Source of the DNA: Actinomycetes bacterium
GTDB lineage: Bacteria > Actinomycetota > Acidimicrobiia > Acidimicrobiales > RAAP-2
Direction: 5' to 3'
Assembly (NCBI GenBank): GCA_021782915.1
Contig: JAJXUK010000002.1
Coordinates: 39,417 to 103,416 of the forward strand
DNA: 64,000 bases
Below, piece by piece: positions 49,350 through 59,106 of the stretch. Made by a program: the position numbers and the translations under genes. Each line of letters begins with the position of its first letter. Position 1 is the stretch's first letter. Under the pieces are notes generated by a model that saw nothing but the letters and a program-made list of their open reading frames with translations, ran no database searches and had not been told where the DNA came from.

Positions 49350-50306
49350 CTAGATGTGCTCGGCTGGGACCTGGCCGAGCCGGCCCGCCTGGAAGTCCTC
49401 GAAGGCCTGCTGCAGTTCGGCGCGCGTGTTCATCACGAAGGGCCCGTAGGCGGCCACCGGCTCGCGGATGGGCTCGCCGCCCAGCACTAGCAGCTCGAAG
49501 GCGTGACTGCGCGAGTCTTGCGCGTCCGCCGCGGCCAGCTCGAGGTAGTCGCCGTCGACGTGCACGCTCAGCTGGCCCTCGTGCTGGGCCGCGCGCTCGG
49601 CGCCGACGAAGCCGCGCCCGGCCATGACGTAGGCCAGCGCGTTGTACTCGCGGGGCCACGGCAGGCTCAGACGAGCCCCGGGAAGGAGGCTGACGTGCGC
49701 GAGCAGGATCGGCGTGTGCGTCGAGCCGGGCCCGCCCGCCTCGCCCAGTCGCCCGGCGATGACCCGGATGATCGCGTCAGCGGTCTCGTTGGTCAGCAGC
49801 GTCACCGCGTCGGCCTCGATGTCCTGGTAGCGAGGCGTCGTCATCTTGAGCCGGCTGGGCAGGTTCACCCAGAGCTGGATGCCGTGGAACAGCCCGCCGG
49901 TGTCGATGAGCTCGTCCGGTGGGCGCTCGATGTGCAGGATGCCCGCGCCGGCGGTCATCCACTGCGTCGCGCCGTTCTGGATCACCCCACCGCCGCCGAT
50001 GGAGTCCTGGTGCACGAAGACGCCCTCCATCATGTAGGTGACCGTCTCGAAGCCGCGGTGCGGGTGCCAGGGGGTGCCCTTGGGCTCACCCGGGCCGTAG
50101 TCGACCTCGCCCATCTCGTCCATGTGCACGAAGGGGTCCAGGTCCGCCAGGTCCACGCCCGCGAAGGCGCGCTTGACCGGAAAGCCCTCGCCCTCGAGGC
50201 CCTTCGGGGCGCTAGATATCGACTTCACGCGCCGGGCGCGATCGCCGGGCTGAACGGCGAGCACGCGAGGCAGCTCTAGGGGGTTCTCGACGCTGATCGC
50301 AGGCAC
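49350..50306 (-). CDS. Pirin family protein
   Basis: DLDPFVHMDEMGEVDYGPGEPKGTPWHPHRGFETVTYMMEGVFVHQDSIGGGGVIQNGATQWMTAGAGILHIERPPDE. Confidence 0.95.
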   Translation of the reverse strand: MPAISVENPLELPRVLAVQPGDRARRVKSISSAPKGLEGEGFPVKRAFAGVDLADLDPFVHMDEMGEVDYGPGEPKGTPWHPHRGFETVTYMMEGVFVHQDSIGGGGVIQNGATQWMTAGAGILHIERPPDELIDTGGLFHGIQLWVNLPSRLKMTTPRYQDIEADAVTLLTNETADAIIRVIAGRLGEAGGPGSTHTPILLAHVSLLPGARLSLPWPREYNALAYVMAGRGFVGAERAAQHEGQLSVHVDGDYLELAAADAQDSRSHAFELLVLGGEPIREPVAAYGPFVMNTRAELQQAFEDFQAGRLGQVPAEHI

Positions 50307-50335
50307 GCAGGGAGCCTACCGACGCTGAGAATTGT

Positions 50336-50971
50336 TCAGTCGTCCGCTGCCCGGCGCAGGGTCTCGGGGTCCACCGCGATGAACAGGGCACGCGCGTCGG
50401 CGATCTTCAGGTCGCCCGAGGTCACCGCACCCGCCAGGTGGATCTTGCGACCCTCGCGGGACTCGATCCAGCCACGCGCGGTGATCGGCTCGCCGAGCGG
50501 CGCCGGCGCGAGGTAGCTGATCGAGAGCGTGGCGGTCAGGCCGAAGGCGCCGTTCATCCCCGCCGCCAGGCCCATCGTCTCATCGATGAGCGCGGCGATG
50601 ACACCGCCGTGGCTGCGCCCCGGCGCACCCTCGAAGGCGCGCCCCAGTGTGACGCGCATGGCGGCGATCTCGCCCTCGCGCCAGAGCCGGGCGCCGAGTC
50701 CCATCGGGTTCGCGCCGCCGGCCACCAGTGAGTGCGCGAAGGCCAGCGACGTGGTCGCGGCCTCCTCCTCGGGCACGGGCAGGTCCATCGCCTCGCTGGA
50801 GGCCAGCTGGGTGCGCCACTCGCGGATCGGCTCGGCGCGCACGAGGCCGAGCAGCGAGGCGATCGAGGACTCGAGTGCCTCGAGGGTCGAGTGCGAGAGG
50901 TCGTGGGCGACGAACTCGTGACCGAGCTCGCGCAGCTGGGCGGCCACGTGGGCGCGCCGCTCGGGGCTCAT
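50336..50971 (-). CDS. PaaI-like hotdog thioesterase
   Basis: GAPGRSHGGVIAALIDETMGLAAGMNG...ISYLAPAPLGEPITARGWIESREGRKIHLAGAV. Confidence 0.83.
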   Translation of the reverse strand: MSPERRAHVAAQLRELGHEFVAHDLSHSTLEALESSIASLLGLVRAEPIREWRTQLASSEAMDLPVPEEEAATTSLAFAHSLVAGGANPMGLGARLWREGEIAAMRVTLGRAFEGAPGRSHGGVIAALIDETMGLAAGMNGAFGLTATLSISYLAPAPLGEPITARGWIESREGRKIHLAGAVTSGDLKIADARALFIAVDPETLRRAADD

Positions 50972-52311
50972 GTGCCGGTGTAGAAGGCGTCGCCCGCGCT
51001 CAGGGCGCGGTCGAGGCGGGCCAGTCCGTCGCGGGCCTCATCGGCTGTGATCGTGCACGGGGGCACCACGTGGACGCGATTGAAGTTGGTGAAGATCAGC
51101 AGGCCCTCTCCGCGAGCGGCCGCGACGATGGCGTTCAGAGCCGGCGACGTGGCGCCGTAGGGAGCGAGCGGCTCCCGACTCGCCCGGTCGCTCACTAGCT
51201 CGAGGGCGAAGAAGACGCCCAGGCCGCGCACCTCGCCGATGATTCGGTGCCGCTCGGCCAGCTCGTGCAGGCCCGGGCGCAGGACCTCGTCGCCGATGCG
51301 CTTCGCGTTGCCCACGATGTCCTCGTTCTGCATCGCCTCGATCGTGGCCACCGCGGCCGCGCAGGCCAGCGGGTGGCCCGAGTAGGTGAGCCCTCCCGGG
51401 TAGACGCGGTCGTTGAAGCTCGCGCTGATCGCCTCGTTGAGCACGACCCCGCCCAGGGGCACGTAGCCGGAGTTCACGCCCTTGGCGAAGGTGACCAGAT
51501 CCGGAGCGACGTCGTGGGCCTGGTAGGCGAACCACTCGCCGGTGCGCCCGAAGCCGCACATCACCTCGTCGGCGATGTAGACGATGCCGTAGCGGTCGCA
51601 GATCTCCCGCACGCCGGCGAGGAAGCCCGCGGGGGGAACCATGATGCCCGCGGTGCCCGGCACGGTCTCCAGGATGATCGCCGCGATGGTGCCCGGGCCC
51701 TCGAAGGCGATCGTGGCCTCGAGGCTCTCCAGGGCGCGCTCGCACTCCTCGGCCTCGGTGGTGGCGTGAAAGGCCGATCGATAGAGGAAGGGGCCGAAGA
51801 AGTGCACCACGCCGGCGGTGCCGTGGTCGTTGGCCCAGCGACGCGGGTCCCCGGTCAAGTTGATGGAGGTGGACGTGGCCCCGTGGTAGCTGCGGTACTG
51901 GGCCAGGACCTTGTAGCGACCGGTGTGCAGGCGCGCCATGCGCACGGCGTGCTCCACGGCCTCGGTGCCGCCGTTGGTGAAGAAGACCTTGGCCGCGCTG
52001 TCGAAGGAGCGCTCCAGGATCAGCTCGGCCGCTCGGTAGCGGCTGACGTAGCCGTGCTGGGGTGCGATGGTGCACAACGTGGCCGCCTGCTCCTGAATCG
52101 CCGCCACGACCGCCGGGTGCTGGTGGCCGATGTTGGTGTTCACGAGCTGTGAGGAGAAGTCGAGGAAGCGTGTGCCGTCCTCGGCGGTCACGTACACGCC
52201 GTCGGCGTGCGCGACCATGAGTGGGTTCAGCGTGGACTGGGCGGACCAGGAGTGAAAGACGGAGGACTTCTCGCGTTCGGCGCTGCTCAGGTGGGTGTGG
52301 TCGGTTGCCAT
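50968..52311 (-). CDS. Class III PLP-dependent aminotransferase
   Basis: NTNIGHQHPAVVAAIQ, FFTNGGTEAVEHAVRMAR, YIADEVMCGFGRTGEWFAYQ, TFAKGVNSGYVPLGGVVL, GGLTYSGHPLACAAAVATIE. Confidence 0.93.
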   Translation of the reverse strand: MATDHTHLSSAEREKSSVFHSWSAQSTLNPLMVAHADGVYVTAEDGTRFLDFSSQLVNTNIGHQHPAVVAAIQEQAATLCTIAPQHGYVSRYRAAELILERSFDSAAKVFFTNGGTEAVEHAVRMARLHTGRYKVLAQYRSYHGATSTSINLTGDPRRWANDHGTAGVVHFFGPFLYRSAFHATTEAEECERALESLEATIAFEGPGTIAAIILETVPGTAGIMVPPAGFLAGVREICDRYGIVYIADEVMCGFGRTGEWFAYQAHDVAPDLVTFAKGVNSGYVPLGGVVLNEAISASFNDRVYPGGLTYSGHPLACAAAVATIEAMQNEDIVGNAKRIGDEVLRPGLHELAERHRIIGEVRGLGVFFALELVSDRASREPLAPYGATSPALNAIVAAARGEGLLIFTNFNRVHVVPPCTITADEARDGLARLDRALSAGDAFYTGT

Positions 52312-52413
52312 GGCTGCCTTTCTCCGATAGTCGAACGCTAACGCACTCATCGCGCGGCTCGATTGGCGTTCGCGCTCCTCACTCGCTAGGTTCGGCCTCA
52401 GGAGGTGATGCGT

Positions 52414-53367
52414 ATGAGTCATCGCACCGTCCTTCGTCTCCTGGGCCGTCGCGGCACCGGCGTGATCATGGCGCTGAGCCTGCTGGCGGGCCTGGTGACG
52501 ACCATCTCGGCCACGTCGGCCGGCGCCGTCACGGGAGCGTGCCTGCCGGGTCAGGTGAGCGCCGTGGCCAGCGTGTCGAGTCGCCCCGGGGGCACCACCG
52601 CCCAGTTGGTGATGACCTCCAGGCAGTTCCCGCACTGTCTGTGGGCGGTTCCCACCGGGTACCAGTTCCTCAGCGCGTCTGGCGCCACGATCGGCCCGGT
52701 GGTCTACCCGGTGCCGCACCCGCTGACGACGCACTGGGTCGCACTGAACTACGGGTTCCAGGTTCTGGCCCGGGTGACGACGATGTCCGGGGTCAACTGC
52801 AGCACCCAGAGCGCGGCCAAGGTGCGCGTCAGCGCGCCGGGTCAGGTGAGTCCCCTCGACGTCGGCCTGCCGAGTTCGATCGCGGTCTGCGTGGGTGGCA
52901 CGACGGCCTGGACCAGTGTCGTGGAGAGCCGCGCGGTGGTGCCGCGCTGTGACACCGCTCAGCTGAGCCTGTCGATTGGCGCGCCCAACGGAGCGGCCGG
53001 CACGACCTACTACCCGCTGCGCGTGCGCAACAGCGCGCGGGTGGCCTGCTCGATCTCCGGCTTCGCGCTGGTGCGCGCGTGGCGCACGATGAAGGGCAAC
53101 CCGCTGGGCCCGGTCGCCCGACGCGTCAGTCTGCCGGGCTACGGCGCCGCTATTCGCCTGGCACCGGGCGACTCGGCGAGCGCACTGCTGGGCGTGTCCA
53201 ACGTCGGCAACTACCCTCCGAGGACGTGCAAGCCCGCCGCGGCTGTCGCGCTGTCGGTCTCGGCAGCGAGTGCGCATCTGATCGTCCCGCTGAGCCTGCA
53301 GGTGTGCACGAAGCAGGCCAGCCTGAGCGTGCGAGCCTGGGTGCCGGGGCTGAGCGGCCAGGTCTAG
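52414..53367 (+). CDS. Secreted protein with two DUF4232-like domains
   Basis: Signal-peptide-like N-terminus; two Cys-paired segments, the second CDTAQLSLSIGAPNGAAGTTYYPLRVRNSARVACSISGFA...LSLQVCTKQASLSV. Confidence 0.6.
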   Translation: MSHRTVLRLLGRRGTGVIMALSLLAGLVTTISATSAGAVTGACLPGQVSAVASVSSRPGGTTAQLVMTSRQFPHCLWAVPTGYQFLSASGATIGPVVYPVPHPLTTHWVALNYGFQVLARVTTMSGVNCSTQSAAKVRVSAPGQVSPLDVGLPSSIAVCVGGTTAWTSVVESRAVVPRCDTAQLSLSIGAPNGAAGTTYYPLRVRNSARVACSISGFALVRAWRTMKGNPLGPVARRVSLPGYGAAIRLAPGDSASALLGVSNVGNYPPRTCKPAAAVALSVSAASAHLIVPLSLQVCTKQASLSVRAWVPGLSGQV

Positions 53368-53605
53368 AGCGCACACCCTGGTTCGTGCGCGCGGGCTGTC
53401 CGGGGCTGCGACGAGGGTTCCGCGCCGTCCCGAGAGAGACTCCATTGCGGCGAGGGGCCCGTCACGACGCGTGCCTCGCGAGGTTCGCCGCGAGCGGGTT
53501 CGCACGAGTGACGCGTCCGCACGCTCTGGGATCTCATCCGGCACCGCTCACGCTGCGGGGGCACTGAGGGACTCCACGTGGTGCCTCGACGTGGCTCGCA
53601 GACCC

Positions 53606-55075
53606 CTAGGCGTCGGCGATGAGAATCTCGGGCTCGACCGGCTGGCTCGGGCGCAGTCCGGGCAGGAAGAGGGCGAAGATCACCGCGAGCCCGGCGAAGG
53701 CTGCGCCCACGTGCAGGGCGTTGTGGAACGCGTGCACCTGGGCGTCGAGGGCGTAGGCGGCACCTCCGGGATGCGAGTGTGACAGGTCGTGGCGCACGGT
53801 CGTGGTGGCCACGCTGACCAGTACCGCCAGGCCCACCGAGCCGCCGATCTGCTGGGAGGTGTTGAGCAGGCCCGAGGCCAGGCCCGCGTGGCCGTGGCCC
53901 ACGCTGGCCACCGCGTTGAGCATCAGGGGCACGAAGATGAGCCCCATCCCCAGTCCCATCATGACCAGGGTCAGGAAGACGACCGGGTAGTGCGAGCCGG
54001 CGTGCAGCGTCGCCGCCGTGCTGAGCGCGCCCGTGACCAGGGCCGGGCCGAGGATCAGGAAGGGCTTGACCCCCACGCGCCTCACGAGGCGCGAGACGAC
54101 CTGGCTCGTCGAGGCGACCATGACCGGCACCGGCAGGTAGGCCACGCCGGCCAGCACGGGAGAATAGTGCATCACGTTCTGGAGGAACTGGGTGAGGAAG
54201 TACAGCAGCGAGAGCATCGCCGCGCCCACGAGCATCATGATCGCGTAGCCGATCGCGCGACTCTGGTGGCGCAGGAAGTTCAGCGGGACCAGGGCGGCTC
54301 GGCTGCGTCGCTCCACGAAGACGAAGCCGACCAGCAGTATCACGGCGAGCACGAAGGCGATCACGGTGCTCGCGTGGGCCCAGCCGGCCTCCGGGGCGCG
54401 CACGAAGCCGTAGACCAGGCTGGTCATCGAGGCGGTGATGAGGATCGCCCCGGGCACGTCGAGCTGGCTGTGGGTGGCCTCACCTTGGGGCAGGGCGATC
54501 GGTGCGAGCAGGAGCAGGAGAAGCCCGATGGGCACGTTGACGAAGAAGACCCAGCGCCACGAGACGTAGTCGGTGAGGATGCCGCCCAGCAGCAGCCCGG
54601 TCGCCCCGCCCGCCGCGGTCATGGCGGCAAAGATCGCCATCGCCCGATGCCGGGCCGGGCCCTCGGGAAAGGTCGTCACCACGAGTGAGAGGGCGGTCGG
54701 CGAGGCGATCGCCGCTCCGAGGCCTTGGACCATGCGCGCGCTGATGAGCAGCGCGGGGTCCGAGGCCAGTCCGCCAGCCAGTGAGGAGATCGCGAAGAGG
54801 CCCACACCGATCATGAGCATCCTCCGGCGCCGGAAGAGGTCCCCGAGGCGTCCGCCGAAGAGCAGCAGTCCACCGAAGGCCAAGACGTAGGCGTCGATGA
54901 CCCAGGCGAGACTCGCGCTCGAGAAGCCCAGTGAGCGCTGCAGGGTCGGCAGGGCGATGTTCACGATGGTCAAATCGAGCATCACCATGAGCTGGGCCAG
55001 TGCGATGGTGACCAGGGCGAGGCCCGGGTGGTGGGTGCGCGATGCGCCTGGACTCTGGGTCTGCGCAGTTGCCAC
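53606..55075 (-). CDS. MFS transporter, DHA2 (EmrB/QacA) family
   Basis: LMVMLDLTIVNIALPTLQRSLGFSSASLAWVIDAYVLAFGGLLLFGGRLGDLFRRRRMLMIG; ~14 hydrophobic segments. Confidence 0.92.
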   Translation of the reverse strand: MATAQTQSPGASRTHHPGLALVTIALAQLMVMLDLTIVNIALPTLQRSLGFSSASLAWVIDAYVLAFGGLLLFGGRLGDLFRRRRMLMIGVGLFAISSLAGGLASDPALLISARMVQGLGAAIASPTALSLVVTTFPEGPARHRAMAIFAAMTAAGGATGLLLGGILTDYVSWRWVFFVNVPIGLLLLLLAPIALPQGEATHSQLDVPGAILITASMTSLVYGFVRAPEAGWAHASTVIAFVLAVILLVGFVFVERRSRAALVPLNFLRHQSRAIGYAIMMLVGAAMLSLLYFLTQFLQNVMHYSPVLAGVAYLPVPVMVASTSQVVSRLVRRVGVKPFLILGPALVTGALSTAATLHAGSHYPVVFLTLVMMGLGMGLIFVPLMLNAVASVGHGHAGLASGLLNTSQQIGGSVGLAVLVSVATTTVRHDLSHSHPGGAAYALDAQVHAFHNALHVGAAFAGLAVIFALFLPGLRPSQPVEPEILIADA

Positions 55076-55187
55076 GTCGCTCCTTCGATGAGATCCCCCC
55101 TGAGCCTACGGGGTGGCACCGAGTCGTCCACGCGCTGAAATATCCGCGCGGTGGCGGACAGTATGGGAGAGAGTAAGGGGTGAGGAG

Positions 55188-55706
55188 ATGTTCAGAACGC
55201 TGCGCTACGCGATCATGGTCCTGGTGCTCGGAGGTGTGGGGAGCCTGAGCGGACCCGTGAGCGGACTCGCCGGAGCCCAGACGGTGCCCTCATGTCAGAC
55301 TCGCCAGATCGCGGTGTCGCTGGGACGCTCGAGTGGTGCGGCGGGCACCATCTACCACCCGATCGTCTTCACCAACCGCGGTGCGACGTGCGCGATGTGG
55401 GGCGTGCCGGCCGTGCAGCCCGTCGGTGCGCGGCGCCAGCCCGTCGGCCCGCCCGCGCGCAACGCGAGCATGGGTGAGATGCCCCTGCGCCACGTCCTCG
55501 CCCACGCCCAGTCGCTCAGCGTGGGTGTCGGGGTGGCCGAGACCGGCAACTGGCCCCCGGCGCTCTGCCGGGCACGTCGCGCGATCGGCGTGGTGGTGTC
55601 TCTCGCCCCCTTCGTCGGCGCGCACTTCGTGCCGATGTCGATATCGGTCTGCACGCGCCTGGCCAGCGTCAGCACGCGGCTGCTGAGCCCGGGGCGCGCC
55701 GGTTAG
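55188..55706 (+). CDS. Secreted DUF4232-like protein
   Basis: Signal peptide; CQTRQIAVSLGRSSGAAGTIYHPIVFTNRGATCAMWGVPAVQPV...ETGNWPPALCRARRAIGVVVSLAPFVGAHFVPMSISVCTRLASVSTRLL. Confidence 0.6.
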   Translation: MFRTLRYAIMVLVLGGVGSLSGPVSGLAGAQTVPSCQTRQIAVSLGRSSGAAGTIYHPIVFTNRGATCAMWGVPAVQPVGARRQPVGPPARNASMGEMPLRHVLAHAQSLSVGVGVAETGNWPPALCRARRAIGVVVSLAPFVGAHFVPMSISVCTRLASVSTRLLSPGRAG

Positions 55707-55718
55707 CCGGGGCGCGAG

Positions 55719-56543
55719 TTAGGTCGCCAGGTCGCGCCGGTCGTAGGCCCACAGGGCCCAGGCCAGGAAGGCGAGGGTGACGAGCGCCACGATGCTCAGG
55801 TGCCAGTAGTGGAATCCCGTGCCCAGCGGGTCGACGCTCATCGTGTGCTGCCACAGTGAGAAGTTGCGCGCCGGCTGCAGCCACGAGACCAGAACCGACA
55901 ACGTGGCCACGAGGTACGAGGCCAGGGCCAGGGTCGTGGCCAGGCCCCGCGCGAGGCCCCGGCGACCGGTTGCGGCGCCGACGGCCAGGCCCAGCGTGCC
56001 GAAGGCGAGAGCGAAGAGCCACGAGCCCACGACCGCGGCCGAGAGCGCGGCCCAGCTCACGTGGAGCTGGAAGGCTGGACCGAGGAGCCCGAGGGCAAGC
56101 TCCATGAGCACGCCCAGGGCGGTGACGCCCACCAGCAGCGCGAGCCACTTCTGAATCACGACGCGCCGGCGTGACACCGGCGTGGCCAGGAGCACGTCGA
56201 CCGTGCGACGCTCCTCCTCGCCAGCGACGAGATCCGAGCCCCACAGGACGGCGAAGAGCGTGAGCAACAGGGGCGCGACGAAGGAGAAGACCTCGGTGCG
56301 CAGGTACCCCGCGCCGGTCGTGTAGTCCTCGAGCTGGAAGATCTTGCGCAGGGGCTCGGGGTACGCGTTGATGAGGTCGCCGAAGTTCGCGTTGCCGTGG
56401 ATGGTCGGATAGACGGCGAGCATCACGAGGCAGAAGACAATCAGCCCGCCGGCCCAGCCGACCAGGGAGCTGCGCTGCTCGCGCAGTGATCGTGCCGTGA
56501 TGGTGCGCAGACGTGGCGCGGCGGGGCTAGTGCGACTCGACAC
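55719..56543 (-). CDS. ABC transporter permease
   Basis: RSSLVGWAGGLIVFCLVMLAVYPTI...GSDLVAGEEERRTVDVLLATPVSRRRVV. Confidence 0.87.
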   Translation of the reverse strand: MSSRTSPAAPRLRTITARSLREQRSSLVGWAGGLIVFCLVMLAVYPTIHGNANFGDLINAYPEPLRKIFQLEDYTTGAGYLRTEVFSFVAPLLLTLFAVLWGSDLVAGEEERRTVDVLLATPVSRRRVVIQKWLALLVGVTALGVLMELALGLLGPAFQLHVSWAALSAAVVGSWLFALAFGTLGLAVGAATGRRGLARGLATTLALASYLVATLSVLVSWLQPARNFSLWQHTMSVDPLGTGFHYWHLSIVALVTLAFLAWALWAYDRRDLAT

Positions 56544-57462
56544 GGTCGTAAAAGGCGAGGAAGAGCTCCTCGAGGGTGGGCTCGCGCACCGAGAGGTCCG
56601 TCATGTCCGAGGCCGCGATGGCCCCGACCACGCCGCGCAGGTCGCCGGCGACCTCGAGGTGGGCCTCGTGTCCCTCGATGACGCAGCGCTGCACACCGGG
56701 CAGGCGCACGAGGGTCTCGCGGTCGGGCTCGTGCTCGTAGCGCACGTCGATGAGGTGCGCGGCGCGCTGGCGCAACTCGGCGACCCGCTCGACCGTCGCC
56801 AGCTCACCGGCGCGGATGAGGCCCACGCGATCGGCCACTTCGGCCACCTCGGACAGCACGTGCGAGGAGAGAAAGACGCTGCGACCCTGTGAGGTGGCCG
56901 CGCGCAGCACGTCGTGGACCTGGCGCTGGATCAGCGGGTCGAGTCCGGAGGTCGGCTCGTCCAGCACCAGCAGCTCGGGCCGGCCCATCAGGGCGGCCAC
57001 GATGCCGACCTTCTGGCGATTGCCCCGCGAGAGGGTGCGGATCGGCCGCTGCAGCTCCAGGTCCAGCTGCTCGGCCAGATCCGTCACCTCGCTCCAGGGC
57101 ACGTTGCCGCGTAGGTGGGCGAGGTGCCCCAAGACCTCGCGCGCACTCAGGCGTTCGTAGAGGGCGAGGTCGCCCGGCAGGTAGCCGACGCGACGCCGGA
57201 TCGCCACGCTGTCGCGACGCGAGTCCAGCCCAAAGATGCGGATCGAGCCGGCCGAGGGTCGTATGAGGTCGAGCAGGAGCCGAATCGTCGTCGTCTTGCC
57301 GGCGCCGTTGGGGCCCAGGAAGCCGAACACTTCACCGGGCTCGATTCTCAGGCTGAGCGCGCGCACCCCACCGCCACCGCGATAGAGCTTGGTGACGCCA
57401 TCGATCTGGACCACGGGCTGTGCGGGCGGTGACTCCGAGTGCAGCACAGACGCCTGGAGCAT
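56527..57462 (-). CDS. ABC transporter ATP-binding protein
   Basis: GFLGPNGAGKTTTIRLLLDL, LSRGNRQKVGIVAALMGRPELLVLDEPTSGLDPLIQRQVHDVL. Confidence 0.93.
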   Translation of the reverse strand: MLQASVLHSESPPAQPVVQIDGVTKLYRGGGGVRALSLRIEPGEVFGFLGPNGAGKTTTIRLLLDLIRPSAGSIRIFGLDSRRDSVAIRRRVGYLPGDLALYERLSAREVLGHLAHLRGNVPWSEVTDLAEQLDLELQRPIRTLSRGNRQKVGIVAALMGRPELLVLDEPTSGLDPLIQRQVHDVLRAATSQGRSVFLSSHVLSEVAEVADRVGLIRAGELATVERVAELRQRAAHLIDVRYEHEPDRETLVRLPGVQRCVIEGHEAHLEVAGDLRGVVGAIAASDMTDLSVREPTLEELFLAFYDRVESH

Positions 57463-57770
57463 GTCCACCTCGCGATCCGGCCCAACTCCGACCCTACCGC
57501 GAGTCGGAGACTGGCCTCGGCGCGTGCGACGTGCAGGGGTCAGTGGCGATCGTGGATCACTCTGCTCGTCGCACTGGTCGAGAAGGGTGTGGGCCCGCGC
57601 GATGGCGAGAGAGAACACGCCGCGTCTCAACTCGCGAGATGCCTCCTCGCTCACGGCGCACGATCGCGCCGCCGAGCCGCCTGAGGGCGAACTCACCGAG
57701 GACCCGCGTGCGCTGCGCGAGCAGTGGACCCGGGCGCGCGGGTGGGTCCCGCCGCGGGACGAGGTCGCGA

Positions 57771-58334
57771 CTAGCTCGCCGGCGCCGAGAAGTCCACGTC
57801 GGCCGTCTCGACGGTTCCTCCGGTGCGCCCGGGTGCGCTCTGGTACTTCCAGTACAGGTTCGTGTGAGCGATCACCATGTCCGGGCCGGGCGCGCCGTAC
57901 GCGCTGAGGTCCTCGGTCGTGTGCGCGTCGCCGACCAGCACCGTGTCGTAGCCGCGCACGAGAGCACCGTGCAGAGTCGAGCGGATGCACGCATCCGTCT
58001 GGGCTCCGGTGACCACCAGGCGACCGACCCTGCGATCCGCCAGAATCGCCTCGAGGTCCGTGTCCTCGAAGGAGTCCCCGAAGTGCTTGTGCACGAGTGG
58101 CTCCTCGTCGTGACGCGTCAACTCGTCGACGTACTGCCACTCTTCGGAGTCGGCTACGAGGCCCTCGTCCGAGTGCTGCACCCAGATCACGGGCACGCTC
58201 TCGTTTCGTGCCCGCTGCACGAGCTGATTGATATTGCCGATGACTCGGTCCCGATCGTGCGCCTCCGCCACGACGCCCTTCTGCATGTCGATGACGAGCA
58301 GCGCCGTGCTTGGCCGGTTCTGCAGTGTTGTCAT
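57771..58334 (-). CDS. Isochorismatase-family cysteine hydrolase
   Basis: TALLVIDMQKGVV, VPVIWVQHSDEGL, RLVVTGAQTDACIRSTLHGALVRGYDTVLVGDAHTT. Confidence 0.92.
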   Translation of the reverse strand: MTTLQNRPSTALLVIDMQKGVVAEAHDRDRVIGNINQLVQRARNESVPVIWVQHSDEGLVADSEEWQYVDELTRHDEEPLVHKHFGDSFEDTDLEAILADRRVGRLVVTGAQTDACIRSTLHGALVRGYDTVLVGDAHTTEDLSAYGAPGPDMVIAHTNLYWKYQSAPGRTGGTVETADVDFSAPAS

Positions 58335-58531
58335 GATCCCCCTCCGCATCTACCCAGGGTGGCCCCAGCGCGCAGCGTACGCTCCGGCTGTCACAGTGTG
58401 ACGTCGTCGCACGGGGGTCGCGGTATATGCCGCACACGAGCGCGCCCGCAGAGTGAAAGCGACCTAGAGTGCCGGGAGTCGCCGGGCTCGGTGTCGCCGG
58501 ACGGTGACGACCGGCACCGACGAGTCGAGGG

Positions 58532-59047
58532 GTGGAGTTGACCGTGACGTCTCCGGGCGAGCCGGCGGGCGAGATCGTGATTCGCCGCGTGAGAGCCGAC
58601 GAGAGCGACCAGCTGCTCGCCGACGTGGTGGCGCTCGTGGTGCGTTCGAAGGCGTCGTGGGGCTACGACGAGACCTTCATGGAGCACTTCGGTGCCAGCA
58701 TGGTCCCGGGCTTCTTGGTCGGTCCACGGCGCGTGAGCCTGGTGGCGAGCATCGCGGGCACGTTGGTCGGCGTGGCGGTGATCGACGACGAGGTCTCCCG
58801 GGCCTGGCTCGAGGACATGTGGGTGGAGCCAGAACATTTCGGTCACGGAGTCGGTCGCGCTCTGTGGCGGGCAGCCCTCGGGGTCGTGCTCGGCTGGAGA
58901 CGTGAGGCTCTCGAGCTCGAGTCTGACCCGTACGCCGAGGGCTTCTATCGCGCAATGGGTGCGCGTCGTATCGGATCGAGGGAGTCGACCCTGGTGGCGG
59001 GACGCGAGCTGCCACTGCTTCGATTCGACGTGCGCGGGCCGGGCTAG
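58532..59047 (+). CDS. GNAT family N-acetyltransferase
   Basis: IVIRRVRADESDQL...VGVAVIDDEVSRAWLEDMWVEPEHFGHGVGRALWRAAL...GFYRAMGARRIG. Confidence 0.85.
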   Translation: MELTVTSPGEPAGEIVIRRVRADESDQLLADVVALVVRSKASWGYDETFMEHFGASMVPGFLVGPRRVSLVASIAGTLVGVAVIDDEVSRAWLEDMWVEPEHFGHGVGRALWRAALGVVLGWRREALELESDPYAEGFYRAMGARRIGSRESTLVAGRELPLLRFDVRGPG

Positions 59048-59106
59048 ATCTGCTCGTAGCCAGGTGCTCAGCGCGGTGTCGTGACTTCGTCGGCTAGACA
59101 GAGACG

